Positions 1 to 7,590 of a stretch of DNA of 64,000 nucleotides are shown here, in pieces. Within the stretch, counting starts at the first letter, position 1; each line of letters begins with the position of its first letter. The stretch covers positions 6,138,001 to 6,202,000 of the forward strand of contig NZ_CP118631.1 of assembly GCF_028993635.1 (NCBI RefSeq). Direction: 5' to 3'. The notes below the pieces were generated by a model. The model was not told the DNA's origin, did no database searches, and worked only from the letters and a program-made list of their open reading frames with translations. Source of the DNA: Mucilaginibacter sp. SJ. Lineage in GTDB: Bacteria; Bacteroidota; Bacteroidia; Sphingobacteriales; Sphingobacteriaceae. The translations under genes were made by a program, and so were the position numbers.

Positions 1-84
1 AATAGAAAGCTTATTCCCAAACAGATCCAAACTTCAGGTTTTTGGCTCCACATGCCGTCCCGGCTGGAATGTGTTCCAACATAA
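1..84 (+). CDS. Possible 3' end of an upstream ICE gene (partial)
   Basis: Bases 1-84 are open in frame 1 and end with TAA at 82-84, three bases before the next start codon. The 27 residues contain Trp, His and Cys and give no recognisable family. The tight spacing to the next gene fits an operon whose previous gene (a VirB4/TraG-type ATPase is common at this place in Bacteroidetes elements) lies outside the window, but a piece this short cannot prove coding. Confidence 0.3.
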   Translation, partial: NRKLIPKQIQTSGFWLHMPSRLECVPT

Positions 85-87
85 ATA

Positions 88-774
88 ATGGAAAAAAAAA
101 CGCTTATGAAATTAATACTATTGACTGTGGCGATCCTGGTTGCTTTTGGCAACAAAGTCATAGCCCAGAAAAAAATACTCGACATTCCTGCCCTTCACCA
201 ACTGGTGGATGAATCCGAATCCGAAAACAAGCTGCAGGTGAAGGCAAAGAACCAACAGGCTTTAACAACAGCAAATGAACAGGCAAACCTGACCTTGTTG
301 AGTAAAACAAAAGCCATGTACCGAACTTTACAACAGCGGTATAATATCCTCAGCACTGCTATTAATATTGCAGATATCGGTATATATGCTTCTCCGATGG
401 TCAGCCGGATTATCAGCAACCAAGGCAAAATCGTACAATTGGTTCAGAAAAATCCGGCCTTAATTGTTATCGGATACCAATCTGCTTTGCAGTTTGTCAC
501 ACAAGCGAAAAGCCTCATGGCCTATGTCACGGGCCTTTCCCTATCACTTGGAGACGTCAATCAAATGAAAGCATCCAACCGGAAAATGCTTTTTGATTAT
601 GTGATCTCTGAACTGAGCAATATTCAGGACCTGTCCGGCAATATGCTTAACATGATGCAATACTCCGGCCTGGCCTCACTGTTAAGAGCGGCCAATCCTT
701 TTCAGAATTTTGTTGATGCGGATAAGTCTATCGGGCAGGATATTATTCAAAACGCTAAATACCTGAAACAATGA
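88..774 (+). CDS. Exported helical protein of the conjugation operon, paralogue of the next gene
   Basis: This 228-residue protein begins with a signal peptide (hydrophobic residues about 6-24, ending in AQ near residue 26). The mature part is mostly helical with no Cys cluster or enzyme motif. Its last residues (DKSIGQDIIQNAKYLKQ) match the end of the following protein, so the two are diverged duplicates. Position just before traJ and the exported helical character resemble TraI/DUF4141, the VirB5-like component of Bacteroidetes conjugation systems, but I see no clear sequence match; the role in the transfer channel is inferred from context. An alternative start at 106 would shorten the signal peptide by six residues. 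Confidence 0.7.
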   Translation: MEKKTLMKLILLTVAILVAFGNKVIAQKKILDIPALHQLVDESESENKLQVKAKNQQALTTANEQANLTLLSKTKAMYRTLQQRYNILSTAINIADIGIYASPMVSRIISNQGKIVQLVQKNPALIVIGYQSALQFVTQAKSLMAYVTGLSLSLGDVNQMKASNRKMLFDYVISELSNIQDLSGNMLNMMQYSGLASLLRAANPFQNFVDADKSIGQDIIQNAKYLKQ

Positions 775-1445
775 AAAAAAGAATCCCTGGCCTCCTTATA
801 CTTTTCGCCCTTTACTTTTCCTTTCCCTTAATTGCGCAGGAATACGTCATCGACTACCAGCATCTGATCGCGGTTTCGCAAAACGCTGCTGTAAGGAGTG
901 GGGCGGAGCTTACTCATGAGCAGTATCTCGGCAAGATCAATAATAATATCAATGACCTTAATACCAATGTTGGCTCAGTGGTACTTGCCCAGACCATGAT
1001 CTACGAAGGGCTTTCCAATGTAAACTCTGCCTTAAAGGATGGGCTTGCGGTCAAGAATATAGCTGTCATCATTGCCGATATGACCGGTTACATCAACCAA
1101 GCCCTGGTGATGGCGAAAAACGAACCGTACCTTTTGACATTTGCCGGCAATATAGCCGCCGAAATGCGGACAAGATCCCTAACGCTCGTTGGCGATGTTT
1201 CCGGTTATATACTTAAAGAAGGAAATAATGTCATGGCGGATTATAATTCCCGTGACCAGTTACTGCGCAAACTAATTACCCAACTGCAAATACTGGACGG
1301 ATTAGCCTATGGTGCCTGGAAATCCATGTACTGGGCGAAACAGCGGGGCATTATCGCGTCAGCAACCCCATTTGCGGGCTGGGTCAATCAGGATAAAACC
1401 TATGTCAGCCAGATCATTCAGAATGCTAAATACCTGCACCAATGA
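771..1445 (+). CDS. Exported helical protein of the conjugation operon, second paralogue
   Basis: A 224-residue protein with a clear signal peptide (residues 1-22, ending in IAQ) whose start overlaps the previous stop by four bases (ATGA), indicating translational coupling. The C-terminal stretch with DKT, QIIQNAKYL and HQ aligns with the preceding gene, and both share helical spacing through the middle, so this is a tandem duplication. The family is not recognised by name; context suggests a periplasmic or VirB5-like component of the type IV secretion channel. The intergenic distance to the next gene (56 bases) is larger than elsewhere in this operon. Confidence 0.7.
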   Translation: MKKRIPGLLILFALYFSFPLIAQEYVIDYQHLIAVSQNAAVRSGAELTHEQYLGKINNNINDLNTNVGSVVLAQTMIYEGLSNVNSALKDGLAVKNIAVIIADMTGYINQALVMAKNEPYLLTFAGNIAAEMRTRSLTLVGDVSGYILKEGNNVMADYNSRDQLLRKLITQLQILDGLAYGAWKSMYWAKQRGIIASATPFAGWVNQDKTYVSQIIQNAKYLHQ

Positions 1446-1501
1446 TGATGGCTCCGAGGGCGTGGTATGATCTCTGAATGTCATTTAAAATAAATTAATA
1501 C

Positions 1502-2284
1502 ATGAAAAAAGTTATAAATCTTATATTATTTACACTGATTGCTCTGATCCATTCGAGCTTCGGTCAGTCCTCCGTACGTGACCAAAGTGTACGTTACCAG
1601 GAAGAACGTATGGTTTATCTGCAATGGGATCAAAACAAGTTCACGCCGAAAGCAGGATTTCTTAGTCTCAATCCGTATTACTGGCTCACCTGGGGGGTGT
1701 TCCACCCCAGCTATCACAAAAAAGATCTGCGCCCACTGAGTGCGACGGGGCCGCAAACCCAACGGCTTGCGCTGGTTGGTGCCATGAATAATGCGGATAA
1801 TAAGTACAAGCTGCAATCAGATACTGTCAGAAATACTGCGCTATCTGAAATAGCTAACCAGTCCGGTTTAATTTCAAGTACTGATCCTTTATGGCAATTG
1901 TATTATAGTAATGAGCTTAAACCCGTGCTGGATAATTCGGTGACCTCCATATTAACCGGTTTTTCGCCGCAGGTCAGCGCTAAACTGGTTTCTGAAGGTT
2001 TATATGACTGGTATAAAAATGAGCTGGACATGCTCAAAGAAAGAATCCAGGCTGCTCATTCTACTATAATGGATAGAGGCGCGCGTATCCTGGCCTACCA
2101 CCGTTACCTGATGGAATACCGCCGGCTTGCAGGTGTATGGGCCATCCGAACCGCCTCGGCGCAAGCCACTTTAAATATGACCGTCCAGCAGCAAAAGTTA
2201 AAAGCTAATCAGGTGACGGTCAGCGAATGGACACCGCAGACAGATATCCAGATTGCAAAACAAGTTTTACAACATCTGCAATGA
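1502..2284 (+). CDS. Exported conjugation-operon protein of unknown family
   Basis: A 260-residue protein with a signal peptide (residues 1-21, ending in FGQ). The mature part is rich in Tyr, Trp and charged residues near the N-terminus (a YYWLTWG segment at about 59-65) and then becomes helical. It is coupled to traJ by an ATGA overlap at 2281-2284. I do not recognise the family. An exported protein directly upstream of traJ suggests a periplasmic part of the mating apparatus; this is inferred from position only. Confidence 0.7.
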   Translation: MKKVINLILFTLIALIHSSFGQSSVRDQSVRYQEERMVYLQWDQNKFTPKAGFLSLNPYYWLTWGVFHPSYHKKDLRPLSATGPQTQRLALVGAMNNADNKYKLQSDTVRNTALSEIANQSGLISSTDPLWQLYYSNELKPVLDNSVTSILTGFSPQVSAKLVSEGLYDWYKNELDMLKERIQAAHSTIMDRGARILAYHRYLMEYRRLAGVWAIRTASAQATLNMTVQQQKLKANQVTVSEWTPQTDIQIAKQVLQHLQ

Positions 2285-3438
2285 AGAAGAAAATAATTTT
2301 ATTAATACTCCTGTGCTTTTGTATCACAGCATTATTTGCCCAAACGACAAGCACACCCGATAATGGCAAAACCTTACAGTTTTTACAGGGTGATGGTGTT
2401 TACGAGGAAGGTGTTATGGTGTTCTTAAAAGGGCTCAAAGAATCTGTATGGGCTCATTTTGCCCTGTTTATTGCTGATGCCAAAGCGCTTTCCGCGATTT
2501 TTATGATCATCTTTTTCGCTATTAAATCCTATGAGATGATGGCAGGAGATAAGCAGTTAGAGATCATGCCATTATTAAGACCTTTTGGTTTGGCCATGGT
2601 CATCTTATGGTGGGGACCATTCACCAGGATCATCGCGTTTCCAACAGATATCGTTGCTGGCCAAACAGAACAAATGTTTAAAAGCGAGCAAACCATTGTC
2701 AACAACCTGCGACTTAATCGCTCCAGCCTCATACTGGCCGTAGCCAATTCCCTGTACACCTACCAGGCACAAACCGAAGTTGCTGAAAAGGAAAGCGATA
2801 CCTGGTATGGGCAGGCCTGGGATTCCGTGACCAGTACCGTTAAAGAGGGGATAAGCAGTGTGGTCTCTCCATTACTGGAATTAAAAAACCGGCTTACTGT
2901 GGGGATGCAGCTTTTATTTACACAGTTATTGGAACTGTTGGGGATATGGATATTGCGTTTAGCTGTCTACATCATCTTTATGATACAGATCATTTACTCT
3001 TCTATTCTGATTATGCTTGGTCCGTTTGCTGTAGCCGCCAGTATCCTGCCGGCTTTTCGCGATAGTTTCAGCACGTGGATCGCCCGCTTCATTTCGGTGA
3101 ACCTGTACAGCGGTATTGCTTACCTGATCATGTATATCTGTGGATTGATGCAGGAATTTGCGCTGAAATCAGAGATCAGCAAATACACGGAACTGGTGGG
3201 CGCGGATGGAACGAACACCAACCTTCAAAAAATGGCCTGGTTTGCCGGCAACGGTATCCTTTCATTTGGTACCGTAATTATCGTATTCCTGATCGGCGCG
3301 ATCTGTATGTTCACCGTTCCCAGTATCTCTACCTGGATCATCTCTACTTCCGGTATCAGCTCGGCTACTTCCACCTTTGCCCGCAGCGCGGGTACAGTAA
3401 CCAGTATGGCGAGGAAAGCCGCCGGCAGCTTTTTTTAA
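2281..3438 (+). CDS. traJ: Conjugative transposon protein TraJ (VirB6-like inner-membrane channel)
   Basis: This 385-residue protein has an N-terminal signal-like segment and several membrane helices (roughly residues 50-75, 95-115, 210-260, 275-300 and 320-350), as expected for TraJ, the VirB6/TrbL-like polytopic channel protein of Bacteroidetes elements. The start at 2281 is chosen over an in-frame ATG at 2227 because it overlaps the previous stop in an ATGA and opens directly into the signal peptide. The C-terminus is Ser/Thr/Ala-rich. It is followed by a terminator-like hairpin, so traK onward may be partly attenuated. Confidence 0.85.
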   Translation: MKKKIILLILLCFCITALFAQTTSTPDNGKTLQFLQGDGVYEEGVMVFLKGLKESVWAHFALFIADAKALSAIFMIIFFAIKSYEMMAGDKQLEIMPLLRPFGLAMVILWWGPFTRIIAFPTDIVAGQTEQMFKSEQTIVNNLRLNRSSLILAVANSLYTYQAQTEVAEKESDTWYGQAWDSVTSTVKEGISSVVSPLLELKNRLTVGMQLLFTQLLELLGIWILRLAVYIIFMIQIIYSSILIMLGPFAVAASILPAFRDSFSTWIARFISVNLYSGIAYLIMYICGLMQEFALKSEISKYTELVGADGTNTNLQKMAWFAGNGILSFGTVIIVFLIGAICMFTVPSISTWIISTSGISSATSTFARSAGTVTSMARKAAGSFF

Positions 3439-3479
3439 TCCGAACCTTTTTTCTTTGTTTCCTTCTGCTTTTTATCGGA

Positions 3480-3507
3480 CCGCTCCATTGTTATGGGCGG
3501 CTTTTTT
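3480..3507 (+). terminator. Terminator-like hairpin after traJ
   Basis: CCGC-T-CCAT pairs with ATGGGCGG across a four-base loop (one bulged T), followed by six T residues. It lies between traJ and traK, which usually belong to one operon, so it may lower rather than abolish downstream transcription. Confidence 0.55.
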
Positions 3508-3524
3508 AATTAACAACCAGATTT

Positions 3525-4139
3525 ATGATTATCAAAAATATCGAAGCCAAAGTAAGGCTGGCGACTTTCATCGCGGCCGGTAGCCTGTTGACCTCCCTGA
3601 TCATTGTCGCCATGAATAGCCTGTATGCCTTTAAACTGGTATCCAATGCGCAAAAAAGCATTTATATACTGGATAATAATATCCCTATACTGGCGCGGCA
3701 GACGGATATACAAATAAACCGGCCCGCCGAATACCGGGCTGATGTAGACTTGTTTCATTCGTTGTTTTTTTCCCTGACCCCGGATGATAATTACATGGAA
3801 TATCAAATGAAAAAAGCCATGTACCTCGTGGACGAATCCGGCATGCAGCAATACAATAATCTGAAGGAGAACGGTTTTTTCAACTCGATCCTTTCCTCCA
3901 GCTCGGTGCTAACCTTGCAAACGGATTCAATTGCTGTAGATATGCCCCGGCGCTATTTCCGCTATTACGGAAAACTTAAAATTGACCGGCGCAGCTCTAC
4001 TGTGGTGCGTTCGCTCATCACCGAAGGAAACCTGAAGGATATACCCCGAAGCGACAATAACCCCCATGGTGTACTCATTACGAACTGGAAAACCCTGGAA
4101 AATAAAGATCTTCAAGATGTGGAAAAAAATACATTCTAA
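3525..4139 (+). CDS. traK: Conjugative transposon protein TraK (VirB8-like)
   Basis: A 204-residue protein with a short cytoplasmic N-terminus (IKNIEAKVRLA), one membrane helix at about residues 14-34, and a periplasmic domain; length and layout match TraK, the VirB8-like bitopic assembly factor of Bacteroidetes conjugation systems. The segment LARQTDIQINRPAEYRADV near 55-75 and the tail describing a folded alpha/beta domain fit the family. Gene order traJ-traK-traL-traM-traN is the canonical one. The 3' end overlaps the traL start by 23 bases. Confidence 0.88.
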   Translation: MIIKNIEAKVRLATFIAAGSLLTSLIIVAMNSLYAFKLVSNAQKSIYILDNNIPILARQTDIQINRPAEYRADVDLFHSLFFSLTPDDNYMEYQMKKAMYLVDESGMQQYNNLKENGFFNSILSSSSVLTLQTDSIAVDMPRRYFRYYGKLKIDRRSSTVVRSLITEGNLKDIPRSDNNPHGVLITNWKTLENKDLQDVEKNTF

Positions 4140-4530
4140 CAGGGACCCTAGGGATACGCTGTATAGCGAGATACTTAAGGAATTTGCCCCTTATTTCACT
4201 ATTGTCAGGAACATGGGGAAACGCCTGGCGGAGTCTTATCCTAAATTCCTGTTTGGGGCAATGATCTTCCTGATGGTACTGTCGTTCGTGCTCTCATTTA
4301 CGGTTTTTCATAGTCCGGATAAAGCAAAAATAATTACTGTTAAAAAAGTTAACCCGGTAGAGGATGGCTTTGACCAGATCATGCAGGCGACCGGCAATAT
4401 CCGGGAAACGCTGCGCCTCAAGAAAATAGTGGACAGTATTTCTGCCAAAAAACATTTGACAGGTGCCGACAGCGCCTTACTGGATAGTGCCCTTGACCGC
4501 CTTTCCAAAATTCACCAATCTCTCCAATAA
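4117..4530 (+). CDS. traL: Conjugative transposon small membrane protein TraL
   Basis: A 137-residue protein with one membrane helix at about residues 36-57 and a C-terminal helical region with many Asp, Lys and Ser residues. It sits between traK and traM exactly where Bacteroidetes elements carry traL, a small bitopic protein of unknown exact role in the mating pair complex. The start at 4117 (MWKKIHSN) is preferred; an in-frame ATG at 4066 lies deep inside traK. The gene overlaps traK by 23 bases and precedes traM by six bases. Confidence 0.7.
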   Translation: MWKKIHSNRDPRDTLYSEILKEFAPYFTIVRNMGKRLAESYPKFLFGAMIFLMVLSFVLSFTVFHSPDKAKIITVKKVNPVEDGFDQIMQATGNIRETLRLKKIVDSISAKKHLTGADSALLDSALDRLSKIHQSLQ

Positions 4531-4536
4531 AATGTT

Positions 4537-5745
4537 ATGAAAATTGATTTTAAACAGCCCAAGTATGTGCTGCCGGTCATCTTATTGCCCTTTCTGTGCC
4601 TGTTCTTCTATGCCTGGCAGAGTGGTTTTTCCAAACCTAAGCAGGCGGTCAAAGAAACTATCGGACTGAATGGTTCAGTCGGTGCGGTTTCAGCTGATGT
4701 GCGTAAGAAACAACTGGCGGATAAACTTGATGCCTACAGGAACACCTATAAGGAAGCTGATGGTCTGACCGCGGTAAACGTGATCCCCAAAGAAAATTCA
4801 AGTAACCCAACGTATAATAATGATTATTCTGACCAGCAGAGAAAAAAGCTGGATTCCATTCAGCAGGCGATGAAGTTGCGGTTTAATACTGCTAATGATT
4901 CTAATTCCGGGCAGGTACCAGCTTCCGGAATTACGCATGACCGCCAAGTTGCTAAAGCGGTGGAGGAAATGAGTCGCCGCCAGGCTAACCAGGCTCGTGA
5001 AAAGGAAAGTACCCCAAAGGAAAACGATCCCATGGACGTTTTCAGGCAACAGATGGCCATCATGGACAGCATCAACAAACAGAATGACCCTGCCTACAAA
5101 GACGAATTAAAGAAAAAAGAGGCTGCCGATAAAGTAGCAAAACAAAAGGAAACCCAAATAAAACTGACGGTTGAAAAGGCAGATGCGGTGTCTGGTGACT
5201 TTAATACGGTTATGCCGGAAAAGCAACCTGCATTTATCAGCGCCGTAATTGATGAAAATGTAACCGGTTATGCCGGCTCACGCTTACGGATCAAACTGCT
5301 GGAAGATATCAAAGCCGGTAATAACCTGATCAAAAAAGGCACTTTTCTGTATGCTTTGATCAATGGATTTTCAGAGCAGCGGGTTACACTTTCCATTACA
5401 TCTATTCTATATGATGGTAAGATCCTTCCGGTTAAACTGGATGTTTACGATATGGATGGTTTGCCCGGCCTTTATGTGCCCTCGTCCGCTTTTCGCGACT
5501 TTACCAAAGACCTGGGCAGTAACTCGGTACAAGGTGTCACGGTAGATGGCGGTTCCGGAAATAGCCAGTTCGTCATGAGCTCGCTCAGTAAAATGTTTCA
5601 GTCCACTTCCTCGGCTATTGCCGACTTGATCCGCAAGAATAAGGCAAAGCTCAAATACAACTCTTACCTCTATATCATCGACCCGGATGCGCTACAAAGT
5701 GCGCAGAAGCGCGAAAGTGTATCAGGCACCAGTGACCAACAATAA
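4537..5745 (+). CDS. traM: Conjugative transposon protein TraM (VirB10-like)
   Basis: This 402-residue protein has a membrane helix at about residues 10-29, a long charged and low-complexity linker (about 40-225, with many Lys, Glu, Gln and Asn), and a folded C-terminal domain (about 230-345, with GYAGSRLRIKLLEDI and KKGTFLYALING). That is the layout of TraM of Bacteroidetes elements, the VirB10-like protein spanning the periplasm and joining inner and outer membrane parts of the channel. The gene lies six bases after traL and 18 bases before traN. Confidence 0.88.
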   Translation: MKIDFKQPKYVLPVILLPFLCLFFYAWQSGFSKPKQAVKETIGLNGSVGAVSADVRKKQLADKLDAYRNTYKEADGLTAVNVIPKENSSNPTYNNDYSDQQRKKLDSIQQAMKLRFNTANDSNSGQVPASGITHDRQVAKAVEEMSRRQANQAREKESTPKENDPMDVFRQQMAIMDSINKQNDPAYKDELKKKEAADKVAKQKETQIKLTVEKADAVSGDFNTVMPEKQPAFISAVIDENVTGYAGSRLRIKLLEDIKAGNNLIKKGTFLYALINGFSEQRVTLSITSILYDGKILPVKLDVYDMDGLPGLYVPSSAFRDFTKDLGSNSVQGVTVDGGSGNSQFVMSSLSKMFQSTSSAIADLIRKNKAKLKYNSYLYIIDPDALQSAQKRESVSGTSDQQ

Positions 5746-5763
5746 CACTTACAAGAAACTAAC

Positions 5764-6561
5764 ATGAAAAAAATATTATTATTCATTGCATGGCTGCTGA
5801 TCGCACATTCGCTTTATGCGCAGGATCAACTGCCGGTAATTTACCTGCCGGAAAACCTGACCATCCATTTTATTTCACCGGAACCTATCCGGTACGTGGA
5901 TATTTCCACAAAAGACCTGATCGGCGACCTGCCGCTCAAAAATGTGTTGCGTTTAAAACTGCGGGACTCAGTTAAATTTTTTGCCGGTTCGGTCATCACC
6001 ATAGCCGGTGAAAAATTTATTGCGCAATATCGGTTATTACCAGGCTATCCCGGCGTACCAACAGAAATAGAAATAACACCAGCAGCTATGCGGCCCCTGG
6101 ACATTTCCGGTATCGGGCTTTCACAAAACCAGTTAAGGAGTTTAGCGCTCAAACTCGTAATTAAAAGTCTGGATAAACGTATCGAAAAGGTAGAGGCCTT
6201 TGGTATTCAAGGACAATTGAACCATGTCTACACCCTGGATGATTATATTTTCCTGGATATTTCCTATTGTAATAAAACTAACTTAAAATATGATATCGAT
6301 GATTTCCGGTTTAAGGTAGACGATAAAAAGGTAACCAAGGCAGCTAATAACCAATCCGTGGAGATCAAACCTGAGTTTGTGCTGTTTAGTCCGCCCGCTT
6401 TTTCAAGGAACTACCGGAACGTATTTGTCTTTAAGAAAATGTCCTTTCCGGGAAATAAGGTGCTTCGTGCAGAACTCAGCGAAAAGCAGCTTTCAGGCCG
6501 TATTGTTACGCTAAGCATATCCTACCAGGACATCCTCGATGCGGATACGCTCCCCAACTAA
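5764..6561 (+). CDS. traN: Conjugative transposon protein TraN (VirB9-like, DUF4138)
   Basis: A 265-residue exported protein: signal peptide at residues 1-19 ending in YAQ, then a beta-rich region starting with VIYLPENLTIHFISPEPI, a pattern typical of TraN/DUF4138, the VirB9-like core-complex component that partners VirB10-like TraM. Charged C-terminal beta strands (ISYQDILDAD) are consistent. It is the last canonical tra gene in the block; traO, traP and traQ of CTnDOT-type elements are not recognisable afterwards. Confidence 0.85.
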   Translation: MKKILLFIAWLLIAHSLYAQDQLPVIYLPENLTIHFISPEPIRYVDISTKDLIGDLPLKNVLRLKLRDSVKFFAGSVITIAGEKFIAQYRLLPGYPGVPTEIEITPAAMRPLDISGIGLSQNQLRSLALKLVIKSLDKRIEKVEAFGIQGQLNHVYTLDDYIFLDISYCNKTNLKYDIDDFRFKVDDKKVTKAANNQSVEIKPEFVLFSPPAFSRNYRNVFVFKKMSFPGNKVLRAELSEKQLSGRIVTLSISYQDILDADTLPN

Positions 6562-6576
6562 CCTTACACTTTATTT

Positions 6577-6792
6577 ATGACTGATTCCGTAGCCTACGAT
6601 TACGTAAAGCTTGTACTGGAAGAAGAGTTTCCGGCAACCTATCTGCGCTTCTCCGACCAGGGGATACTCCGCTACGAGCTGACCAATATCCTGGAAATAT
6701 GCGCGCCCCTGATCAGGGGCTTGGACGAGGACGACCGCTTCTTAAAATATGAAGTGATCGGAACCATAGCAGATTATTTACAGGAGGTTTAG
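6577..6792 (+). CDS. Small acidic protein of unknown function
   Basis: A 71-residue acidic, helical protein starting 15 bases after traN and in the same direction. It has many Glu, Asp, Tyr and Leu residues, no Cys pair, no signal peptide and no membrane helix. The family is not recognised. Position in the conjugation operon and an undisturbed frame with a sensible spacing support a real gene; a cytoplasmic accessory or regulatory role would be a guess. Confidence 0.6.
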   Translation: MTDSVAYDYVKLVLEEEFPATYLRFSDQGILRYELTNILEICAPLIRGLDEDDRFLKYEVIGTIADYLQEV

Positions 6793-6852
6793 TATGGCAT
6801 TTAATCCAGTGTAGAAACGCCGGTATTTATATAATGCTGATAATTCAACAAA

Positions 6853-7524
6853 ATGAAAAAGACAAATGACTATAACGGCCCCTTTCCGGTTGTCGAACTG
6901 GAAGGAACTTCTTTTTATGTAAATGGATACCTGATGGCGCTTGTTGAGGTTGCGGACTCAAGTAATCAGATCACTATGTATGACATCATGTGCCTGGACG
7001 ACCACGTCGAACTCTGGTATGATCCCCGTACTAAAAATGCTTTCGAAGGTCCCCTGGTTGGAATGCTGCCCGATAGGGTGAAGTTATTTTGGCTTTATCC
7101 CTTTGATGCTCTCGATCCGTTGGGTAAGAACGCCTGGATGGATGAGTTCCGCCCCGGTTGGCGGGTGCACTACCCTCTTGACTTGCCCGTTGTTCAAATT
7201 GCGGGAAAAGATTTCTTTATTGACGAAAGCCGGAACGCGTTTAGGGATACCGAAAACTATTGGAACCAGATCAAATTTGAAGACGTATTTAAGCATAATG
7301 GGAAAACCGGTGTTTATATCGACACAAAGGTGCTCCAGGTGCCGTTTCCGCATGAATTAAATCCCTATAACCCACCGGCTGTACTCCCTGAACATATCAT
7401 TTTTGCAGAAGTTCCTGACGGACGGCATACCGCGTTTTTATTAGAAACATATAACAGTGCTCATCATACCCGGGACCCCGCTGCGCAAAAAGGACCGGAC
7501 GGCGCGCAGGAGATGAGTCGCTAA
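6853..7524 (+). CDS. Uncharacterised ICE protein with an internal duplication
   Basis: A 223-residue soluble protein without signal peptide or membrane helix. Two segments resemble each other: one near residue 11 (FPVVELEGTSFYVNGY) and one near residue 111 (LPVVQIAGKDFFIDES), each followed by aromatic residues and an acidic loop, so the protein appears to contain two copies of a domain of about 100 residues. No family is recognised. The last 25 residues are Pro, Gln, His and Gly rich and look disordered. A clear terminator follows, closing the traK-to-here transcription unit. Confidence 0.65.
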   Translation: MKKTNDYNGPFPVVELEGTSFYVNGYLMALVEVADSSNQITMYDIMCLDDHVELWYDPRTKNAFEGPLVGMLPDRVKLFWLYPFDALDPLGKNAWMDEFRPGWRVHYPLDLPVVQIAGKDFFIDESRNAFRDTENYWNQIKFEDVFKHNGKTGVYIDTKVLQVPFPHELNPYNPPAVLPEHIIFAEVPDGRHTAFLLETYNSAHHTRDPAAQKGPDGAQEMSR

Positions 7525-7542
7525 GTCAGTTCACCTAACTGT

Positions 7543-7572
7543 AAGCCACCGGCTTCTGCGGGTGGCTTTTTA
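7543..7572 (+). terminator. Rho-independent terminator
   Basis: AAGCCACC at 7543-7550 pairs with GGTGGCTT at 7561-7568 and is followed by a T-rich run. It separates the tra block from the coupling-protein gene. Confidence 0.8.
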
Positions 7573-7590
7573 TTTCAATCTGTTTTTAGT

